Positions 13,076 through 24,489 of a stretch of DNA of 64,000 bases are shown piece after piece. The translations under genes and the position numbers were made by a program. The stretch's first letter is position 1. Each line of letters starts with the position of its first letter. Below the pieces are notes generated by a model. The model was not told where the DNA came from, made no database searches, and saw only the letters and a list, made by a program, of their open reading frames with translations. The DNA comes from Syngnathus acus (lineage: Eukaryota > Chordata > Actinopteri > Syngnathiformes > Syngnathidae): the NCBI RefSeq assembly GCF_901709675.1, contig NC_051095.1, forward strand, positions 2,915,956 through 2,979,955, given 5' to 3'.

Positions 13076-15039
13076 TGAGGCACCTAGCTTAGTTTGAAAT
13101 AATCGGTTTGCCAACGTGCTGCTTATTGTGAAGTGACTTGACAAACCCGTAGACAAACTCCGAAAATGGAAGACAGACCGATGCATTAGCTGCGCAAACA
13201 CGCTTACACTTACACAGACGCGCACATAGAAAGAAGAAAAACAGACAGATTGCCATATAGCTTGAACACACAGTTTGGAGCAGCCTGCTTTAATCGCAGG
13301 GAAGCTCAACAAACATGGCTGTCATCACTCCCTTTCTTTTACTGTTACACACACACACACACACGTACACACAGATAGTATATAATTGCACTGTGCCTTC
13401 CGCTGTCCATCATCCTGCCCTTCATATTTCGCCCTCCTTCTTTCCACTTTCTTTCTCTCCAATCTCTCCCTGCAGCGGTATGCAGGCACACACGTCAAGA
13501 TGCATTATTTCGCCTGGCTGCTTCTCATGTATGTGTGCGCGCGCACGTGCTTTCCTCCTTTTGGAAACAATAATAACGGCAAGCGGGGAGGGAGGGAGGA
13601 GGGTAGCCCGGGCAAGAGAACGCAGACTGGACTGTTGGAGATTAGCAAAACATCTCTGAATTGGACCAACCGCATGTGCAACAACAAGGAGACGCGAGCA
13701 CACGGAGTCGTTAACACAACGCGTGTTCCTTCCCGCAATCCAAAAACATTAAATGTCGCAAATACTCCATCGGTGTTAAGTGTGAATGAGCTAACAAGCG
13801 TGATGGAATAATGGCTGAAATGCGAAATATTAGCGGCGGAGTTCATCACTCGGTGCTGCTTTTGCTCCACTTTTTTTTTTTTTTTTTAACGAAAGGCTAA
13901 GCTTTCATGTCAGTGCAGGAACGCTTGAGTAAACAGCAGATGTTGATGAGGGAGGTCCAGATCGTCTTGCCTTTTGCAGGGTTTTGTGACTTTTACAACC
14001 TTGGTGTTGGAAATGCTTTTTTGGAAGCTGTAACATCTAACATGTCTCCTCCGCCACTGGGGAACAGGATAGCTTGTAAAGAAAATGAAAACCACTTTCA
14101 GATCTGTCGCTAACGCTACGGAAACGCACACTAGCAACGAGCGTGGAGGAGAGGCTCGGACTAAAGTGAACGTGAATGGAGTCAGAGCTCCTGACTAAGC
14201 CACGCCCCCAATACTACAGCGTGTGTGACTTTTGGCTTACTTATTGATAGATCTCGCAAATCCTCGAAGCTTTGTTAAGGGAGCCACAAAGCCATTTGGA
14301 AAATAAATTTGCTGTTGACTAGTGTAATCAAAAGAATAGTTTGTTTGCACGAGCGAGTGTACCTAATGAAGTGGCCAGTGAAGGATATCTAGCTTGCTCT
14401 GTCACATTTGCACCCTCAATCCCTTCTGCATCTTAATTTAGAAGCCCCCGCCCCCGTCTTCCCGCTTGCTTTCCCTTTTCCCTCCTGATGCATGTCACAG
14501 ATCGTTCCTCCCTTCAGACCCGCGACCCACTTCCCAAGAAGCAGACTTTCGTCCTTCACCTGGATATGCTCCAAATATCCTTGTTATTTATTGAGCCTCA
14601 TCAGCCACAACGTTGACTCTGACAGCTTGGGAATGTTTTTATAGATTTTTTTTGTTTCCAAATAAATGCAAAATCGGATCAGCGGGGTTTTCGCTCAAAG
14701 GTCCCTCATCCCGCCTCGGCTCCAGCGTTTCTGTGGGCCTGACGCCAATGCTTTAAGCTATGCAATGACAGACAATGTCACAGTGGAGGGGCTGCATGTG
14801 TGTGTGTGTCTGCGCGTGTGTGTGCCGTGCGGTGATGACAGTCTGACAAGTGACGAGGGATGTGAAGCTTGGAGTTGGGTGTCACTGTCTCCCGTTTTTC
14901 CCCCTCGCTGCGCTCAAGTGACATCGCAGTACATCACCAGAAGATGTTTGTGTTTATGAAGGAGGCGGCTCACAATGACACCACCAAATGTCTATTAACC
15001 ACTTCAATAGACGCACAGAGCATGACTTGTGTTTCTATT

Positions 15040-15113
15040 CATCCATCCATCCATCCATCCATCCATCCATCCATCCATCCATCCATCCATCCATCCATCC
15101 ATCCATCCATCCA
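15040..15113. repeat. (ATCC)n microsatellite
   Basis: About 18 tandem ATCC units, starting in CTATTC. It lies 32 bp before the Tigger-like MITE. Confidence 0.98.
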
Positions 15114-15145
15114 CCCTGACTGCAAATTGCATTTAATTAGATATA

Positions 15146-15466
15146 CAGTGATCCCTCGCGTTTCGTTGATCGCGGCTTCACTACATGGCCGATTTTTTTT
15201 CCAAATTAAAAAAACATTTAAAAGTAAAATAAAACATTTAAAAGTCAAAATAAAACTTCTAAATTGAGGAAATCTGTGTCTAACCTTTAGGATAATGTAA
15301 TAATGCTCCAATCGTTTACATTCCTTTTTCGCATGTTAGCATGATCGCGAGTTAGCATATTTCCGCTAACTCGTTAGCCTGCCCAGTACTTCTTGTTGGT
15401 GACCGTACTTCACTTATCGTGGGTGGTTTTGGGAACTAATTATCCGCGATAAAGCAGGGATTACTG
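15146..15466 (+). mobile_element. Tigger/pogo-like MITE
   Basis: A 321-bp element. The left end CAGTGATCCCTCG plus GATCGCGG matches the reverse complement of the right end (CAGTAATCCCTGC plus TATCGCGG). TA dinucleotides flank both sides (15144-15145, 15467-15468), the target duplication of Tc1/mariner-superfamily elements. The CAGTNNTCCCTCG...ATCGCGG terminus is characteristic of vertebrate Tigger-type elements. The interior is AT-rich with no transposase. Confidence 0.85.
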
Positions 15467-16143
15467 TAGTTTAAATTGATCATTTAAAAAAAAGAAATTG
15501 AAATTGAAAGAAATAAAAAAAAAATTTTTTCCTCCCCTGTTTTTAATGAAATAATGTGTAAAAATGGTTAGATTACATCCATGTGAGTACGCCCGCTTTG
15601 TTAAAAATTAATTTCCGGGATGCTTCGGTGCAGAAGGAAGTGATCCACCTCAAAGTTAAGTGCAGATTCCATTTGGAAACACGAGGATCTGACTTCCACG
15701 TGACATTTCGTCCCTTCACTTGCATTTTCTGCTGACTAACTACACCAACACGCCGCTTCAAACACCAATCTGCATATGCACACCGAACAAGACGTGCCAG
15801 TGTGTCTTGTTTACATTTCCAGGACGTCCTCATTTAAATATGTCTGTCCACGTAGACTCACTTCTCACACTTGCCGCTTGTTTTCCATGATGGATTTTGA
15901 TGATTTAAATCCTGCCGTGTGGATTCTTGGAGCAGCTTGGGACTAAGAAGAAGAAGAAGGGGAAAAAAAAAAAACACATAAGCAGGAGACGTTGGGGAAG
16001 AAGAGCTTGACCCATTTCTTCCAGCCCTCCAGTCTATTGGCTGAAATGATGGTGGTGTGCGTGTGTGCATGTGTAGGAGGTCATGGAAGTAAATATATGT
16101 CGCTTCACTTGCAAGGTAGACTGCAGGACATGTAGTTTGAAGC

Positions 16144-16169
16144 GCGCACACACACACACACACACACAC
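16144..16169. repeat. (CA)n microsatellite
   Basis: About a dozen CA units, preceded by GCGCG. Confidence 0.9.
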
Positions 16170-16443
16170 GCTCAAGAATGCCCTCACTGCCCCGGGATGG
16201 GAGCAATGACCCAGTTGTGCAGAACATCGCTTGCGACTGTCCTACATGGCCGCCACTTGGGTGACGTTACGTCATGCATCCAGCCAGCCACTCACTCGGA
16301 CTCTTTGTGCTATTTGACTTCTCGAGCTGTGGTTTTATTTGGTCATAAAGAATATATATATATATATGCCTGCGAGTATTGTTAGATTTTCATCTCGAGT
16401 TTGCATTGAGTTACTTAAAGTAGTTGTGAAACTCTTCTGAGAG

Positions 16444-16750
16444 CAGGGGTGTCAAACTTATTTTTGTCGCGGGCCGCATCGTAGTTATAGTTTGCTTTAA
16501 AGGGCCATTAGAATTGTCAACCTAAAATAATAAGACTAATAATAATAATTAAATAATTCAAATTAATAATAATCAAATATTTAAAAATAGAAATTATTAG
16601 GAAAAATGAATAGTGATAAAAATTGCTAACAATATCTCTATTTTTTTAAATGTGAAAACAATTAGAAATGTTGGAATTGACATATGAATTCAATGCATAA
16701 TTTGTCTTCGCGGGCCACCTTAAATGATGTGGCGGGCCGTATCCGCTCAC
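16444..16750 (+). mobile_element. hAT-type MITE, copy 2, right end degraded
   Basis: Begins with a canonical CAGGGGTGTCAAACTT and GCGGGCCGCATCGTAGTTAT. The AT-rich core matches copy 1 (6777-7080). On the right, GCGGGCCGTATCCG is still visible but the terminal AGTTTGACACCCCTG is missing, so the right end is truncated or diverged. Confidence 0.8.
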
Positions 16751-17368
16751 CAAAAAGAGCCGCAAACTGTTTAATTTATTACATTCCATTTGATTATATT
16801 AGCGCTGTACGATTCTATTGCGCAACATGAAATAGTACCATTGGCCTTGTGCAAAAACGCGTTTTTGTTTGGACAGCCCTGACTTTGGCAGGAGCGTTTG
16901 AGTAATTGTCTGTCTTGATTCTCAGACTAAAGATTTTTAACAATGTGTTCTCAGGAGCATATTTCGAAACATCTGTGACCTTTTTGCGCTCGTCGATGAA
17001 ACATTAGCCGCAGTGGAACATTAACATACGCAGGAGCTCAAGCTGAGTCGTAACTGTACTGTGACACTGATTTAGTTTGAAATAAACAGCGCCGTGACTG
17101 AATTCAGTGACGTGGGGGCCTCCAGCGGTGGTTCAACGCAAACCTCACGTCAGCGCTCACTTTTTTGGTGCGCAGTATGTGTGAAATCGGGGAGGATTGC
17201 GTGACTCGTCTCTCCGAGTGTGTTTGGTGGGCATGTGACGCATCATGTGGCTTCCAACCTGTGACTATGAAGTCCTATCCGAAATCCTCCACTTTGCTTT
17301 GATGCATTCATGAGTTCTCACTGAATGAAAGTTATTCGGAAAAGTGGTCATTCTGTGACTCGTGTAAA

Positions 17369-17586
17369 GTCCATAAAATCAAAAAATATTGAGGTGAACG
17401 TTATATTTTCTGCAGTGGAAGTGGGCATACGTACATTTTGGATGTCCATAAAATCAAAAAATATTGGGGGGAACGTTTGCTGCAGAGGAAGTGGGCATAA
17501 GTACATTCTTGGATGTCCATAAAATCAAAAAATATTGGGGTGAGCGTTAATGTTTGCTGCAGTGGAAGTGGGCATAAGTACATTTT
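17369..17586 (+). repeat. three-copy minisatellite, 71-75 bp unit
   Basis: Units begin at 17369, 17444 and 17515. Each contains GTCCATAAAATCAAAAAATA, a CTGCAG(T/A)GGAAGTGGGCATA stretch and GTACATT. Small indels set the units apart. There is no coding sense across it. Confidence 0.95.
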
Positions 17587-17613
17587 GTTAAAGATTGATT
17601 CTAGTTTTCGACT

Positions 17614-18051
17614 TTAAAGAGGAAGTCAAGCTCAAAAATTTCTTTGCAATAATATGTTGGATGCGCTCCCACTAATGTCAACACGAAATTCTGATTGTTT
17701 TTAGAATATGAGTTGTTTTAATCCAACTCAGGGGGTGGCCATTTTGCCACCTGCTGTTGACTGAAAATGACATCACAGTTGCCATCTCAGGTCACAACCA
17801 ATCACGGTTGAGCTTCAGAAAACTGATGAGTCGTGATTGGTTGTGATCCGGGACCTGGCAACTGTGATGTCATCTTCAGTCGACAGCAAGTGACAAAATG
17901 GCCGACTCTGGACATAGATATAAACAGGCAGATTTACTGTTTAATTCATATTCCATAAAAAGAAAACATTAATCAGAACACTATATTTCGACCAGTTGGG
18001 ATGCACAGAACCGATTAGTTGGAAACAAATTGGGGTTGACGTCTCCTTTAA
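17614..18051 (+). mobile_element. hairpin MITE with TTAAAG termini
   Basis: The ends TTAAAGAGGAAGTCAAGCTC and the complement of GGGTTGACGTCTCCTTTAA are imperfect inverted repeats. Internally, about 80-bp arms around 17740-17815 and 17830-17912 are inverted copies of each other (GGCCATTTTG, TGACATCACAGTTGCC, TCACAACCAATCAC). A partial copy lies at 63376-63545. The termini contain TTAA, which would fit a TTAA target site, but the superfamily is not certain. Confidence 0.75.
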
Positions 18052-19295
18052 GCTTTTTATGCCGAGACGAAAACACTCAACCTCCATAAAATCCTAAATA
18101 GCGAAGCAATCATTTTAATATTTCCAGAGGGTGGAAGGGGAACTGAGTAGAGATGAATTTTGGGGACGATTGATCACAGCTGAAACATTTAAGGCTTTTT
18201 GACTCTCCCACCCATTGCAGGAAAACATGAGGAAATTTCACCCTGCTCTGGAAGAAGTAATGTGCTGTGTATTGAAGTTGGAATGCAAGAAAAAATAAGA
18301 CTTTTTTTTTTTTTCCCTCCTCCACCATGTGGAGACCAAATAGTGCCTGGTCTGTTTCAACCAAAATTCCGTTTCCCCGCAAACTAATGGCCTATGATGG
18401 CTTCATTAATGCTCACGGTTGAGTTTTCAAGCGTCAGCAGATTTATGAAAAGGTTTGAGACCGTTTTTTTTTTAAGGGTGGGTAAGGGCAGTCACGAAGC
18501 GAGAACGTGAGAGAGACACAGAGAGACGCTCGGCTTATATGCTTTTCATCATGGATGTGACACACATGGTACTCTGGAGAGGGAGCAAAACAAATTTAAA
18601 CAGGAAGGCAACTGTAAATTCTACTCGGCTGAATGCACACAGATGCACGCACGCCATCCACTTGAGAAGCTAAGTCGCTTTTGCAGAAGGCGAATTTGCA
18701 CAGATGGGAGCGCTCTGCGCAGACACACACTCGAGCACGCCGTGAACTCGCAAAACTTCGCAGGAAACCGGCCGTGCGGCAACACGCGAGGCAAGTGGAC
18801 CCAACGGGCCGGATCCAGGAAAAGAAAAAAAAAAACAAAAAAAACGGAGACATGATTAGTCGGAGGCAGACCGGCAGGCTAAAAGCATCATGTGTAGGAA
18901 CAGAAGGGCAGGTGGAGGTGACATGAGTTTAACAATAATCGGCGCTTTTCATAATAATCGTAATTAGCTGGAGTTTTGGACCGGAAAATCTATTCTTTGA
19001 GCCCAATTGAGAATCTGTTCTCAATTGTGTTACCTAAATTAGTAAAGGGTAAATAAACTGATTGCAATTGTGCATTTCGGCAACAGAACAAAGACTCTCC
19101 ACGCTTCGCTTTTTTCGCCAAAAGTCAATATGAAATGATCATACCTAATAATGTAACTTTTTATTTTAAACGATCATGTAATACAACGTGGCATTTTAAT
19201 TAGCTTTTACTTATGCATAATTATGATGTTTAATGATATTTATGATGTTATTCAACAGCGGTTAAAGAAACACAGCAAAATGTGGAAGCTTATGA

Positions 19296-19298
<3 letters not shown>

Positions 19299-19358
<60 letters not shown>
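19299..19358. repeat. (CT)n microsatellite
   Basis: Thirty uninterrupted CT units on the + strand: a pure pyrimidine mirror repeat. Confidence 0.98.
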
Positions 19359-19361
<3 letters not shown>

Positions 19362-19769
19362 ATATCTACTTTGTATACTTATAAATATATATTTTTTGTT
19401 TGTTTCCTCTCCTGGCGTCTGTGTGCAATGAAGCCTGACTTCACTGATTTGTTTTTTGTGCTCCGAGAGACATCCTTCCTCTCGTCGATCCTCTGGCGCG
19501 TCACATCCCCCCCATCACTGCTCATCATTGTCTCAATTACTCATCCCTCCCCCGTCTCCCTTTTTCCTTCCCCGCTTTCCCTTTCCATCTCATCTCAAAA
19601 TCGCAACCACGGGCGGCCATATCTTTTCTCCATTTAGGCTATTATTCGTCGCTGACCAAAAAAAGAAATACACTCCTAGACGTTGTAGAAAGTATGGCCA
19701 CAAACTTTTGGGCCACATTTGGTTTTTGGACTGGAAAGACGGGCCGGGTCGGTAAATGCGTCTGTATGT

Positions 19770-20060
19770 AAGCTTCAAGTTAATTTATTTTGCTCCCAGT
19801 TGAGGTTTACTGACAATTTGACATTTTATGTTTAAAAAAACGTGTCCGCTAGCTAATGCTAACGCCTAGCATGCCAATTCCATTCAATTCAATGACATTT
19901 TGGCAAATCTTGGTTAATTCTTTAAGCTTCAAGTTACTTTATTTTGCTCTCAGTTGAAATTTACTGTATGTTTAAAAAAAATAAACTACACGTGTCTGCT
20001 GGCTAATGCTAATGCTAACACATAGCATGCCACTTCCATTCAAGTCAATGACACGAAATC
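19770..20060 (+). repeat. two-copy direct repeat, about 150 bp
   Basis: Copy 1 (19770-19923) and copy 2 (19924-about 20060) both run AGCTTCAAGTTA, TTATTTTGCTC, CAGTTGA, ATGTTTAAAAAAA, CGTGTC, GCTAATGCTAA, TAGCATGCCA and CATTCAA. Copy 2 lacks about 15 bp. This is a local tandem duplication. Confidence 0.92.
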
Positions 20061-20947
20061 AACGACTGGCCACTTTGCCCACCCATGACAACGTCTCTCC
20101 ATCATCACGTTGACCTCTTGCGGCCGTCATATCAGCAACACCTTGTCACGGCCAATCACGTCTCGCGACCCCGGCGCGGCCTCGCCCACGTCATGCTCGC
20201 CTCCCTTGTGCGCCTTCCCTCCGGGTGTCGGAGGACATTAGTGTCAAAGTGGCTGAGGTTGAGTTGACAGCTCCATTTAGTCCTCCTGGCTCATCACTTC
20301 AGGATTTCAACCATCTCACCTGTCATGATAGTTTGGTGTTTATTATTTTTAATTTCCTCCTTTGCATCTTTTAGAATCACTTGGAATGGGAATAAAACTT
20401 GGCGACGGCGTGTGTGAACCCGTGAATCTATTTTGAGCTGGAAATGCACTCTTGTCGCCTTCTTTGCGAAAGTATGCTTCATGCGTTGACCCCGGGCCGC
20501 GCTGCATTCCAAAGCCTCCTCGTGCTTTCACACTCTGCATTATGTAGAAATCGAGGCAAGGACGTGTGACAAGTGAAGTTGCATCGCCTTCACACCTCCC
20601 TCCCTTTCTTTCGCTCGCCTTCCTTCCTTCCTTCAAACGTGCTGATGGCTCGCGTGAGGACAAATAACGTTTTGGGAAAGAAGGACGGGGCGGATGGAGG
20701 CAAGGTTTTTTTTTTTTTTTTTTGATGGGCTACTGCGTGCACTTGTGGATGCTTGAGGTGTGTGTCTCACTTGTGAATTTATGAAAATAGTCGTGTGAAA
20801 TCATTTTAATGGGCAGCAAACATGAAGAAGAAGACATTTTATGTTTCGTTTTTTTAATCTGGCTTTTTAAAGAATTTGCTCAGTTTATATTTGATACTTT
20901 TAAAGAGCCTGTTGAGTGAATTCAGAGGTTTGTCTAAATATTTAATA

Positions 20948-21048
20948 CCGTTTTTTTCCGTGTATAATGCGCCCCCATGTATAATACGCACCCTAAAAAT
21001 GGCATGTTGATGCTGGAAAAAAGCCTGTACCCATGTATAATACGCACC

Positions 21049-21091
<43 letters not shown>

Positions 21092-21681
21092 TCCCAATGA
21101 TCGTCACACACGCAGGGAGGCAATGGGTCCCATTTTTATAGTCTTTAGTATGGTCTTAACTAGGCTGGATGTATTTTTTTTTGTTGGCGTTGATTTCTCC
21201 GACTGCCCATAAAGGCACCACCGCGATCAGATGAAAAGAGAGGAAAGTGACGTGCGGACATGTGAAAAAGGCGGCTCTGTATGGGAGAGACGTTGAAGAG
21301 GAATAAAAACACCCTTGGAAACCAAAACTTGCCCCTCGTCGTGACTCGGAGCCGCAACAAATGTTTCGGATTTGTCTAGGGTACATTGTGACAGCAAACG
21401 AGCAGGTGATCGAGCAAGCGTCTGATACGAGAGCATTGCGTTCGTATGGAGCGTGTTTGAAGTGAACAGCAGAGACGAAAGGAACAAGGCAAAGTGTTGT
21501 GAAATAAAATATTACCTGTAATACGCATTTTGTTATTTGCTGATTGTATTAAACTATCACATTCATTGTCAGTCAAGAAGAGAAGAGGACTATTATCCCT
21601 TCTTTGACGAAATGACCAGAGCACAGTACAAACACACTATTGTCGGTCAGTCCTGTTGTTGGTTTTGTTGTACCATGATTT

Positions 21682-21718
<37 letters not shown>

Positions 21719-21823
21719 TAAAAATAAAAATAAAAAAAAATTTGTACCCATGTATAATGCGCACCCCAGATTTTAGGACAATAAATTAGTTAAATTTTGC
21801 GCATTATACACGGAAAAAAACGG
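20948..21823. mobile_element. 876-bp TA-target DNA element, perfect inverted ends
   Basis: The left end CCGTTTTTTTCCGTGTATAA plus TGCGC and the right end match as perfect 25-bp inverted repeats, and TA flanks both sides (20946-20947, 21824-21825). Subterminal CCCATGTATAATACGCACCC-type units recur just inside both ends. The interior holds a T run (21051-21088) and an A run (about 21687-21713), themselves inverted. No transposase is recognised. It is probably a non-autonomous Tc1/mariner-superfamily element; the perfect ends suggest it is fairly young. Confidence 0.88.
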
Positions 21824-21969
21824 TAGTCATCTAAAAGTCATTTCTGAAAACCTGCAACTGCCATTTTAGAGCGCCACGTTGTCTGCCATGACTGCACACG
21901 TGTTACGATTGTCCAAAATTGCCTCATACATTTTGTTATAATTAATCATTGTGTGTCAAATTTTACTCT

Positions 21970-22080
21970 CATCAACTTTATTTATAACGCACTTTAAAAC
22001 AAGCACAGGTGCTTACGACGTGCTGTACATCAAGTGAAAATCAGACATATAAAAATCAAAGGCGGTTAAAACAATATGAT
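21970..22080 (+). repeat. fish-type interspersed repeat fragment
   Basis: CAACTTTATTTATAACGCAC, TTTAAAACAAGCACAGG and GTGCTGTACATCAAG resemble a very common fish interspersed repeat (TTTATTTATAAAGCACTTTAAA...GTGCTGTACA). I cannot assign it to a family from memory. Confidence 0.5.
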
Positions 22081-22669
22081 TACAATAATATCCAATATGA
22101 TATGATTCACTTGAAGTTTTATATATCATGTGACCCTTCAGAGCTGTTAACCACTTTATAGCAGAGATAAATTTGATTTAATTCACTCTCGCTCAGATAA
22201 AATGAGCCAAAGTGGTACTGCGGCTCGCCTTTTTTTTTTAACACTATAAAGACATTTCTGTCCTGGGGTCTTTTAACGGTCGACAATTACACTTTCTAAA
22301 TCTCAATTGAAGGCAAAAATGCCAGACGCAAAACTCGGTATTAATCCAGCGTGGCTTGTCCGTCCTCAACCGTCGTCGCTGCCAAAGTGGTCGAGTCCAA
22401 GCGACGCCGGCGGCGTCGTTAATGGATGCCGGCGAACGGCTTAAAATGAGGACTTATTAAAGTGCCGCTCGCCTTTCTAGTTTGACATTTCAAAGTTTCA
22501 AGTCTGGCTTTTAAATTGCCGCTTCTGCAAATGTCACTTGTCGGCTCCCCGGGAACGTTGGAGGATACGAGCGGAATTTATTGTTTGAAATAGCGAGACG
22601 TCGCGCGACTCGAGTGGATGCTACAATTTGTCGCTAACGATGCCATCTTGTTTTTTGTGTCCCCCGCAG

Positions 22670-22762
22670 CTACGTCAGATGGGACACGCCAAGGTCTGGA
22701 CAGCATGAGGGGAGGAGTTTGTGCCACGCAGGGCATGAAGGTGGTCCTGAAAGTGGGGCAGA
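22670..22762 (+). CDS. efnb3: efnb3 exon 3: end of the ephrin domain
   Basis: A 93-bp exon, phase 1 at both ends. The acceptor is CCCCCGCAG and the donor A|GTGAGT. Its first two bases complete an Ala codon with the G of exon 2, giving DYYIIATSDGTR across the junction, as in ephrin-B3. It encodes TSDGTRQGLDSMRGGVC, with the fourth conserved cysteine of the ephrin fold, then GMKVVLKVGQ, the last strand of the barrel. With the three cysteines of exon 2 this completes the two expected disulfides. Confidence 0.97.
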
Positions 22763-24429
22763 GTGAGTCCTATATTCTCTTATCAGCCCCTAAAATGATA
22801 TTTCTCTTGGTTAGCCTTCCCGCTAGCTTGTAGGTGGCTCCTCTCAGCGAGCTTGTTAAGAGCCGAGAAGTGTCGGATCAGTCGCCTCTAACGAGGACCG
22901 CTGACTCCTCTTGCACTTTGGCGCTTTTAACGACTCGCTCGCTGACTTTCCCGCACAACTCACTACCTTACAAACATGGCCATGACCCAGCGGAATTTTT
23001 GTCGCCGCTATTTTGTTTGAGAGAAAAAAAAAGTTGCACATTCCGGTGCAGAATAGCAACCTGTCCTTCACACGCTTGTATTGTCGCCCCTATCAGCCGG
23101 CGGATCTGCTGAGTCGGCAGAAACGGCTCTTCTAATACGATCCTTTGTGTCACACGCTAATCTGGTTTATAATAGTTTTGGGTGTTTTCTTGAAATTAGT
23201 TTTGATTTTTTTCTTGAATTTAGTTTGATACCTTCGGTTACTTTTAGTTATATTTAGGGATACAATCTAAATGAACCCCCAAAAAGGTAATTGACTAAGA
23301 CAAAGGCCTTTTTCACTTTGGTTATAGTAAATTTAAAAAATCGAGATGCAGGTTCAATGAGTTTTCAGTTTGTCTTTATTTTACTTTGTTAACAAAAATG
23401 TTTTTTAAGTTTGTGTTATTTTGTTCCTTTTTATTAACTCGATACATCTCAATGACAAGTCAATTGCATTTAATTGACCTTTCGGTAATTATTCGCAATG
23501 TCTGGATGTCGTAAATAGTTGCACAGAGAAGAACGCCACATCACAAATATGTCTAAAACATGTGGTTGCATTTTTTTTTTTTTCGTATTCAGCAATAGAA
23601 CATGTGCTGGTTTTACCAAAAACACCGGTTTTTGACTAAAGAGCGTTGAAAAATGAGCTTTTTGTGGAATCATTTTCCCCCACCTTCAATTTATTGTTTA
23701 GAATCGTTTTGAGAAACCAATATCCGCCAATATCAAGATCTCCACATAGATGAATATCATTCAATCAAGATGTTATTTCTGTAGTGGTTAGCAAACTGCT
23801 AGGCCTTCACCTTGGAAAATCCCTCCCCACTGTCATTCTCTCATCTCATTTGTGTTTCAATTCTTCATCCGAGGCCTCGGTCCACTCTCCACTTATTCTC
23901 TCCATCTTATCAGTGGTGCTGCTGAAAGGTCACGGCCGCGTTGTTTGTCGTCTCTCGCCGCGTGCGTGCGCTCGCTCGCCCTCCATCGACTTATTTCACG
24001 GCACATCTCTCTCGCCTGCTCCCTGTCGCACTTACTTGCGACTCACTATTGATCCCAGCAGGCGCCTCTGCCCTCAGCTTGTTGCTATATTGTACTTCAT
24101 GCTAGCTCCAGTCAAGGTTTTAGGCTAGCTCTGTATACATCATTTTGCTCAAATAAAGTGAGATAGTCCCGATTTCATGATTTGTTCTTTAATCGCCACG
24201 ACGGCGACGACCCGACGAGGCAGATGGGCGAGATTTAGCGAGCGCAGATTATGAGCCGACCTGGCCTTGTTGCAAAAACTCATATCCTCTCCCCCTGGAA
24301 TCGTTTCCTTCGATGACATCACGGTGCCGCTCTATGACATCATCAAGAAAGGCCAAACAAAATATCACTTCAGAAACGAAATGTAATGAAGAAGACAATG
24401 TGATGAACACCCGTCCCTCCTTCTGACAG
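22763..24429 (+). other. efnb3: efnb3 intron 3
   Basis: A 1,667-bp intron from GTGAGT to TTCTGACAG. Around 23161-23412 is AT-rich sequence resembling 43680-43990, probably an old dispersed repeat. Near 24313-24345 are two TGACATCA words about 26 bp apart, CRE-like. Otherwise unique sequence; no extra exon is seen. Confidence 0.9.
23161..23412 (+). repeat. diverged dispersed repeat, copy 1
   Basis: TAGTTTT and GAATTTAGTTT words, then ATTGACTAAGACAAAGGCCT, TTTTTCACTTTGGTTATAGT. The same order is seen at 43680-43990 (ATTGACAAAGATGAAAACTA, TTTTTTTACTGTGATTATTG). Old copies of one AT-rich family; name unknown. Confidence 0.5.
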
Positions 24430-24489
24430 GTCCATACGGGCTACCTCCCAAGAAGGAGCCAGCTGGACGTTCCACCAACCGGAACTCAG
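24430..24489 (+). CDS. efnb3: efnb3 exon 4: extracellular stalk
   Basis: A 60-bp exon, phase 1 at both ends, acceptor TTCTGACAG and donor G|GTAAGC. It encodes SPYGLPPKKEPAGRSTNRNS, a hydrophilic, proline- and lysine-containing linker between the receptor-binding barrel and the membrane. The stalk is the least conserved part of ephrin-Bs, and this exon is short compared with my recollection of mammalian EFNB3. Because its length is a multiple of three and both phases match, skipping it would keep the frame. Confidence 0.92.

Larger units (their letters stand above)
3948..22669 (+). other. efnb3: efnb3 intron 2 (18.7 kb)
   Basis: Begins GTAAGC and ends in a pyrimidine-rich tract with CCCGCAG. 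No coding exon is recognisable inside it. It carries two copies of a GGGCC-rich hAT-type MITE (6777-7080, 16444-16750), a Tigger-like MITE (15146-15466), a hairpin MITE (17614-18051), an 876-bp TA-target element (20948-21823), local tandem repeats (17369-17586, 19770-20060) and many microsatellites, listed separately. AT-rich simple sequence occupies about 4760-4930. The remaining stretches (for example 4000-4700, 5500-5760, 8000-8500, 10200-12400, 13900-14600, 18060-19290) look like unique intron sequence and may hold regulatory elements. Confidence 0.9.
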
